Positions 7,981 to 10,674 of a stretch of DNA of 10,674 bases are shown one piece after another; position 1 is the first letter of the stretch, and the number at the start of each line of letters is the position of its first letter. The stretch lies in NCBI GenBank assembly GCA_002751075.1, contig NAOQ01000457.1, forward strand, positions 27,583 to 38,256, in the 5' to 3' direction. The notes beneath the pieces are model-generated. The model was not told the origin of the DNA. It did no database searches and was given only the letters and a program-made list of their open reading frames with translations. The stretch comes from Ichthyophonus hoferi (Eukaryota; Opisthokonta; Ichthyosporea; Ichthyophonida; Ichthyophonidae). Made by a program: the position numbers and the translations under genes.

Positions 7981-8529
7981 GTAAACATCGCGTATATATA
8001 TTAAATCTCTATCTTCCCTCCCTCCTTTATCCTCTAGCTTCCATTCCTTCCTCTCTGGCTCCCACTCTCACTTACTCTCCCTTCCCCCTCGTCATTCCCA
8101 TCCACCCACCCACTCATCTGTCTCCCTTAGCTTCCCCCCCTCCCTCCCTCCCTCTGTGAATGTAGTAGGAGGATGGGATTCGACCTGCAACTGCCGCCTA
8201 TGGTATGAAGTGCGTGCTTACGTCATGCATTCTGAATCTCATGGCACCATGGAACGTAAACATCTTAGGACCTCTGTGAAATTTCAGGTATATCTCTATA
8301 ATGGTAGTAGTCTAGGGTGTGTAAATTTTATCTTTATTATACTTGTAGGCTTTAAATACTGAAAGCTCCTGTGAGTGGCTTATTGGTGCTTTCATTTTAT
8401 TGGGCCCTTTTCATTGGCCTATCCATATACTGACCTACCTTGTATAGAGGTGCGCAGCGATTGGTGCTACCACAGAGTTAGCTCCTACGGCCGAATTAAA
8501 AAAGGACCATAATTTTAAGCGAATGGAGG

Positions 8530-8562
<33 letters not shown>

Positions 8563-9623
8563 ATATATGTAGGCATATGTATGTATGTAGGTAGGTATGT
8601 AGGCAGGTATGTATGTATGTGCATGTATGTATGTAGGTATGTATGTAGGTATGTAGATCTAGATGCATCTATCCACCAATCATAGTAACTTATCTACTGT
8701 TACATCTCTATCAACTGAGAGAAGAATGTCTATATTAGTCAGGATGCTAAGAACCCTCTATTAATTAATTGGTGCTCATTAGTGCTCATTAACGCCATCC
8801 TATCACAGGTGAGGGTAGAACTAGATAAGGATGTCTATGTACATGGCGAACCAGTCCAAGTTAGTCTAGCGATTAAGCACGATCTACTAAGAGGAATCCA
8901 CGCCATTCGTGTAGCGTAAGGTCCTTTCTATATATGGTATACAGTTGCCTTAAAGAGACCCAATGGTGTACCATAGTGGGACTAACAGGCTGTAAAATCA
9001 TGTCCGCAGGGTTCGACAAACCGTGGCAATTCGTAAAAGATCTATGAGACAGGTTAGAGAATTTGTAGTGAAGCACTTGGTGGATATGGAAGAGGCCCCA
9101 GGAAAAGCTATAAAGCGCAACATGATGTACACGTAAGTGGTGTAGAATAAAGGATATGAGACGGTATCTAACATATGGTATAGAGGGTATATAATATATA
9201 GTATAGAGGGTATGTAATATGTAGTGTATAAGGTATAGAACATATAGTATATAGGGTATACTGAGGTATTTTTATGCCAAGGTAGGAAGGATATTCTATA
9301 TTATAGATTATATGATATATTCTATGTACTATATCCTGTATGCTATGTACTATGTACTATACTCTATTCTATATACCCTATATACCCTATACTCTATTCT
9401 ATATATCCTATATACCCTATTCTATATACCCTATATACCCTATACTCTATACTATATATCCTATATTATACCCTATATACTTCATACTCTATCCTATACA
9501 CCTTATACTAACCTTTTCTCCCTTCTCTCCTACAGTACAAAGGTTAATATCACACCTAGCTACGTACCAGAGGATGGTCCTAATATGCTAGGAGGCTTGG
9601 CATTGGCTGGGATCTTAGATCAG
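7697..9623 (+). CDS. Arrestin-family adaptor (beta/visual-arrestin-like), 5' part, six exons
   Basis: Arrestins are cytosolic two-domain beta-sandwich adaptors that bind phosphorylated membrane receptors and endocytic machinery. The join 7697-7980, 8131-8287, 8448-8528, 8809-8915, 9010-9132, 9536-9623 uses GT-AG sites, keeps phase and gives 280 codons. N-domain: FKDFHLKLDKN at 9-19, VEGFVFL at 27-33, CCFRYR at 51-56 (beta-arrestin CAFRYG), EFPFSFSFPPSLPPS at 89-103 (YPFTFEIPPNLPCS) and WYEVRAYV at 119-126 (DYEVKAF). C-domain: LDKDVYVHGEP at 179-189 (LDKEIYYHGEP), VRQTVA at 211-216 and GLALAG at 271-276 (GLALDG). The GLAL gate-loop motif and HGEP favour the beta/visual class over alpha-arrestins (ARRDC). 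About 100 or more C-terminal residues, including any clathrin or AP2 motifs, lie past the window. The finger loop differs from beta-arrestins and one polar-core Asp is Ala. Confidence 0.92.
8014..8155 (+). other. Pyrimidine tract of about 140 nt spanning arrestin intron 1 and exon 2
   Basis: A nearly uninterrupted C/T-rich strand runs through the second half of intron 1 and continues about 24 nt into exon 2. There it encodes Pro/Ser/Leu codons. Internal AGs at 8037-8038 and 8129-8130 are the only acceptor candidates within the tract. Confidence 0.85.
8131..8287 (+). CDS. Arrestin-like exon 2
   Basis: It encodes residues 95 (completed) to 147. It starts inside a pyrimidine tract after tctcccttag and gives SFPPSLPPSVNVVGGW, then RLWYEVRAYV and HLRTSVKFQ. 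The later AGs at 8163-8172 break the reading frame, so 8131 is chosen. The donor is CAG|GTATAT in phase 0. Confidence 0.88.
8448..8528 (+). CDS. Arrestin-like exon 3
   Basis: It encodes residues 148-174, RCAAIGATTELAPTAELKK and onward, ending in KRME. It aligns with the inter-domain segment of beta-arrestin (APERPGPQPTAETTRQF). The acceptor is ccttgtatag and the donor is GAG|GTATAT in phase 0. Confidence 0.85.
8529..8660. repeat. (TA)n plus (GTAT/GTAGG)n repeat in arrestin intron 3
   Basis: A TA dinucleotide run beginning at the exon 3 donor grades into GTATG and GTAGG tetra- and pentanucleotides over about 130 bp. The minus strand carries an open frame of His/Thr/Tyr/Ile repeats that also crosses exon 3 in antisense. 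It is rejected as a gene. Confidence 0.93.
8809..8915 (+). CDS. Arrestin-like exon 4
   Basis: It encodes residues 175-209 with LDKDVYVHGEPVQVSLAI, the first strand of the C-domain, equal in position to LDKEIYYHGEPISVNVHV. The acceptor is cctatcacag and the donor GTAAGG is in phase 2. Confidence 0.94.
9010..9132 (+). CDS. Arrestin-like exon 5
   Basis: It encodes residues 211-250, VRQTVAIRKRSMRQVREFV through DMEEAPGKAIKRNMMY. It matches ISVRQYADI and MEEADDTVAPSSTF of beta-arrestin. The acceptor gtccgcag has an upstream ACTAAC branch point. The donor is GTAAGT in phase 2. Confidence 0.92.
9169..9515. repeat. (TATACCCTATA)-type repeats in inverted arms, arrestin intron 5
   Basis: Positions 9169-9262 carry GTATAGAGGGTATATAATAT-like units. 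Positions about 9340-9500 carry the complementary TATACCCTATACTCTAT-like units. Together they fill most of intron 5. The open plus-strand frames here (Tyr/Ile/Pro/Leu) are repeat artefacts that happen to run into exon 6. Confidence 0.88.
9536..9623 (+). CDS. Arrestin-like exon 6 (last in the window)
   Basis: It encodes residues 252-280, TKVNITPSYVPEDGPN then MLGGLALAGILDQ, aligned with [22 protein letters not shown]. The acceptor ctctcctacag follows a perfect TACTAAC branch point. The donor is CAG|GTAATT in phase 0. The next exon is not in the window. Confidence 0.92.
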
Positions 9624-9915
9624 GTAATTAGTCCATATATGGTTATTAGTCTTACTTCAGGTAAGTAATTCATACGTGGTTAGCAGTCTTACATTAGTTC
9701 ATTATTCCATATATAGTTTATTCTTACATTAGGTAATTAGTTTATGTATGGTTAGTAATCTTAAATTAGGTAATTAGTCCATGTGATTGATGGTCTTAAA
9801 TTGGGCAATTAGTTCATGTATGGTTGATAGTCTTAAATAGGGGAATTAGTCCATGTATGGTTAAGAGTCTTAAATTAGGTAATTAGTCCATGTATAGTTT
9901 AGTCTTATATCAGGT
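9613..9915. repeat. 35-37 bp minisatellite starting at the exon 6/intron 6 junction
   Basis: About nine units begin at TCTT anchors near 9613, 9650, 9687, 9722, 9759, 9794, 9831, 9868 and 9903. Each follows the order TCTTA-, (A/T)TTAGGTAATTAGT, CCATGTATGG. The first unit includes the last 11 coding bases of exon 6 and the real donor. Confidence 0.9.
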
Positions 9916-10044
9916 AGGATAATATAATGAGATAATGTATGTTCTCTAATATGATTGGTGGGATGTCAGACGGCCCCTTCAAAATTAGCTCCTACTATTA
10001 ATAGACATACGTCAGAGGGCATTGATGTTAGGTAATGGAGGAAC

Positions 10045-10674
10045 ATGGTTGTGTATTGTAGTATTGTAATGTTGTATTATTGTATTATTTTATTATTGTA
10101 GTATTGTATTATTGTATTATTGTAGTATTGTATTATTTTATTATTGTAGTATTATATTATTGCATTATTGTATTATTGTATTATTTTAGTATTGTATTAT
10201 TTTATTATTTTATTATTGTATTATTGTAGTACTGTATTATTGTATTATTGTATTATTTTATTATTGTATTATTGTAGTACTGTATTATTTTATTATTGTA
10301 TTATTGTATTATTGTATTATTGTATTATTTTATTATTTTATTATTGTAGTATTGTATTATTGTATTATTTTATTATTGTGTTATTGTACTATTGTAGTAT
10401 TGTATTATTGTAGTATTGTATTATTGTAGTATTGTATTATTTTATTATTATATTATTGTATTATTGTATTATTGTACTAATGTATTATTGTACTATTGTA
10501 GCATTGTACTATTGTAGTATTGTATTATTGTAGTATTGTATTATTGTAGTATTCTATTATTTTATTATTGTATTATTGTATTATTGTATTATTGTACTAT
10601 TGTATTATTGTAGTATTGTATTATTGTAGTATTGTATTATTTTATTATTGTATTATTGTATTATTTTATTATTG
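10045..10674. repeat. 8-bp-period satellite (TATTATTG)n in arrestin intron 6
   Basis: More than 600 bp of TATTATTG, TATTATTT, TAGTATTG and TACTATTG octamers run to the window end. The order of variants is itself partly repeated. The plus strand has an 81-codon Tyr/Cys/Ile/Leu open frame (10168-10413) that is an artefact of the period. Confidence 0.95.

Noticed and set aside
7836-8159. Plus-strand frame ending in a Pro/Ser/Leu run
   Set aside because: It is an out-of-frame shadow of arrestin exon 1 read into the pyrimidine-rich intron 1. The family match is in the other frame.
8350-8380. Possible extra arrestin exon after acttgtag in intron 2
   Set aside because: Its donor (GTGAGT) would end it in phase 1, which does not fit exon 3. 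Alignment with beta-arrestin shows no missing segment here.
8435-8668. Minus-strand His/Thr/Tyr frame
   Set aside because: It is antisense to arrestin exon 3 plus the GTAT repeat. The composition is that of a tetranucleotide repeat.
9312-9591. Plus-strand frames rich in Tyr/Ile/Pro
   Set aside because: They are the TATACCCTATA repeat of intron 5. Only the part from 9536 onward is real arrestin coding sequence, and it is entered by splicing.
10168-10413. Plus-strand 81-codon Tyr/Cys/Ile/Leu frame
   Set aside because: It lies wholly within the 8-bp satellite and has no flanking coding signal.

Overview
This is AT-rich nuclear DNA from an intron-containing eukaryote, most likely an animal. It holds two multi-exon protein genes in head-to-head (divergent) orientation, separated by about 2.36 kb, and large amounts of simple tandem repeat. 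Exon chains were rebuilt by hand from GT-AG sites, codon phase and remembered family sequences. No database search was run. Small introns (about 77-550 bp), AT-rich spacers and an animal-type arrestin suggest an early-branching metazoan such as a sponge. That placement is inference.

Layout: positions 1-275 are a 15-bp-period tandem repeat. Positions 531-5338 on the minus strand are a neuroguidin (NGDN/Lcp5, Sas10/Utp3 family) gene, seen as 13 coding exons giving 347 codons. The extreme C-terminus is unresolved. Positions 5340-7696 are intergenic: a GC-richer patch with E-box, CCAAT and CRE-type sites lies just upstream of NGDN, there are weak candidate minus-strand exons at 6550-7113, and a 5-bp-period repeat at 7255-7430. 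Positions 7697-9623 on the plus strand are six coding exons (280 codons) of an arrestin-fold protein closest to the beta/visual arrestin class. Its remaining C-domain exons lie beyond the window. From 9624 to the end is its open-ended intron 6, made of a 35-37 bp minisatellite and then an 8-bp-period satellite.

The two genes have no obvious shared pathway. NGDN is predicted to act in the nucleolus on 18S rRNA maturation and possibly in eIF4E-linked translation control. The arrestin is predicted to be a cytosolic adaptor for receptors and membrane traffic.

The most unusual observations are: a dispersed motif TGATTGG/CCAATCA, and a partly overlapping 8-mer ATTGGTGC, far above hand-estimated chance and often next to intron acceptors; a minisatellite that appears to derive from the exon 6/intron 6 splice junction and so repeats a 5' splice site; and an arrestin exon whose first codons lie inside the polypyrimidine tract of the preceding acceptor. 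No transposon, RNA gene, CRISPR array or viral fossil was recognised.
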